The notes under the pieces are model-generated. The model was not told where the DNA came from, did not search any database, and saw only the letters and a list, made by a program, of their open reading frames with translations. The translations under genes were made by a program, and so were the position numbers. From Pseudomonadota bacterium (lineage in GTDB: Bacteria; Bdellovibrionota_B; Oligoflexia; Oligoflexales; JAPPIL01), in assembly GCA_028877195.1 (NCBI GenBank), contig JAPPIL010000056.1, positions 1 through 6,100 of the forward strand: a stretch of 6,100 nucleotides of DNA, in the 5' to 3' direction. This document shows, in pieces, positions 5,995-6,100 of this stretch. Every line of letters begins with the position of its first letter. Position 1 is the first letter of the stretch.

Positions 5995-6099
5995 TTATCC
6001 AGCACAGGGAGGCACGCGGTTAGTCAGCAAAAACCCATACGGGCTAGCAAACGGGTTGATGTGTGAATTACAGTACTTGTTGATAAAGTCAGTGATATG
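5995..6099 (-). CDS. 3' end of an unidentified upstream CDS (partial)
   Basis: One minus-strand frame is open from the right edge of the window to a TAA at 5997-5995, giving 34 codons. The visible C-terminus includes NPFASPYGFLLTNR and ends PPCAG. The stop sits one base before the ATG at 5993 that probably starts the glycosyltransferase, which is the spacing expected of adjacent operon genes. The other two minus-strand frames are broken by stops in this stretch. I do not recognise the protein, and 34 residues are too few to assign a family. An open stretch of this length could occur by chance, so the call rests mainly on the tight junction and on the absence of any other feature here. Confidence 0.55.
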   Translation of the reverse strand, partial: HITDFINKYCNSHINPFASPYGFLLTNRVPPCAG

Positions 6100-6100
6100 G

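Overview
The window is a compact block of co-oriented genes, all read from the minus strand (right to left), from a Gram-negative bacterium with roughly balanced base composition. The Gram-negative assignment rests on the last gene, a Sec-exported protein that looks like an outer-membrane beta-barrel. The phosphatidylserine synthase is the integral-membrane CDP-alcohol type, not the enteric type, and the aspartate-semialdehyde dehydrogenase has the NCSTIQ-type active site. Both argue against an enteric genome. A delta-proteobacterial or Bdellovibrionota-like origin is possible, but the sequence alone does not settle it.

In transcription order (high to low coordinates) the layout is as follows. 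First comes the 3' end of an unidentified upstream CDS, whose TAA lies one base before the next ATG. It is followed by a membrane-anchored GT2 glycosyltransferase, a NUDIX hydrolase, a class B J-domain co-chaperone, tsaB (tRNA t6A synthesis), pssA (phosphatidylserine synthase), asd (aspartate-semialdehyde dehydrogenase) and an exported putative outer-membrane protein. Gaps between genes range from a 4-base overlap to 44 bases, and no clear terminator lies between them. One operon, or a few overlapping transcripts, is the simplest reading. Several starts are non-AUG: TTG for asd and tsaB, with GTG or TTG alternatives for the glycosyltransferase and NUDIX genes.

Beyond the last stop codon, bases 1-241 contain no convincing gene but are full of secondary structure. 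There is a 9-bp hairpin (likely terminator), a second 7-bp hairpin, a nested imperfect inverted repeat of about 115 bases, and a 7-bp AT-rich hairpin.

The genes are core functions: membrane lipid synthesis, tRNA modification, the lysine/DAP/threonine/methionine precursor pathway, protein folding and envelope glycosylation. I see no defence system, mobile gene, CRISPR array, RNA gene or clearly new multi-gene system. The least explained parts are the structured 3' region and the exported protein.
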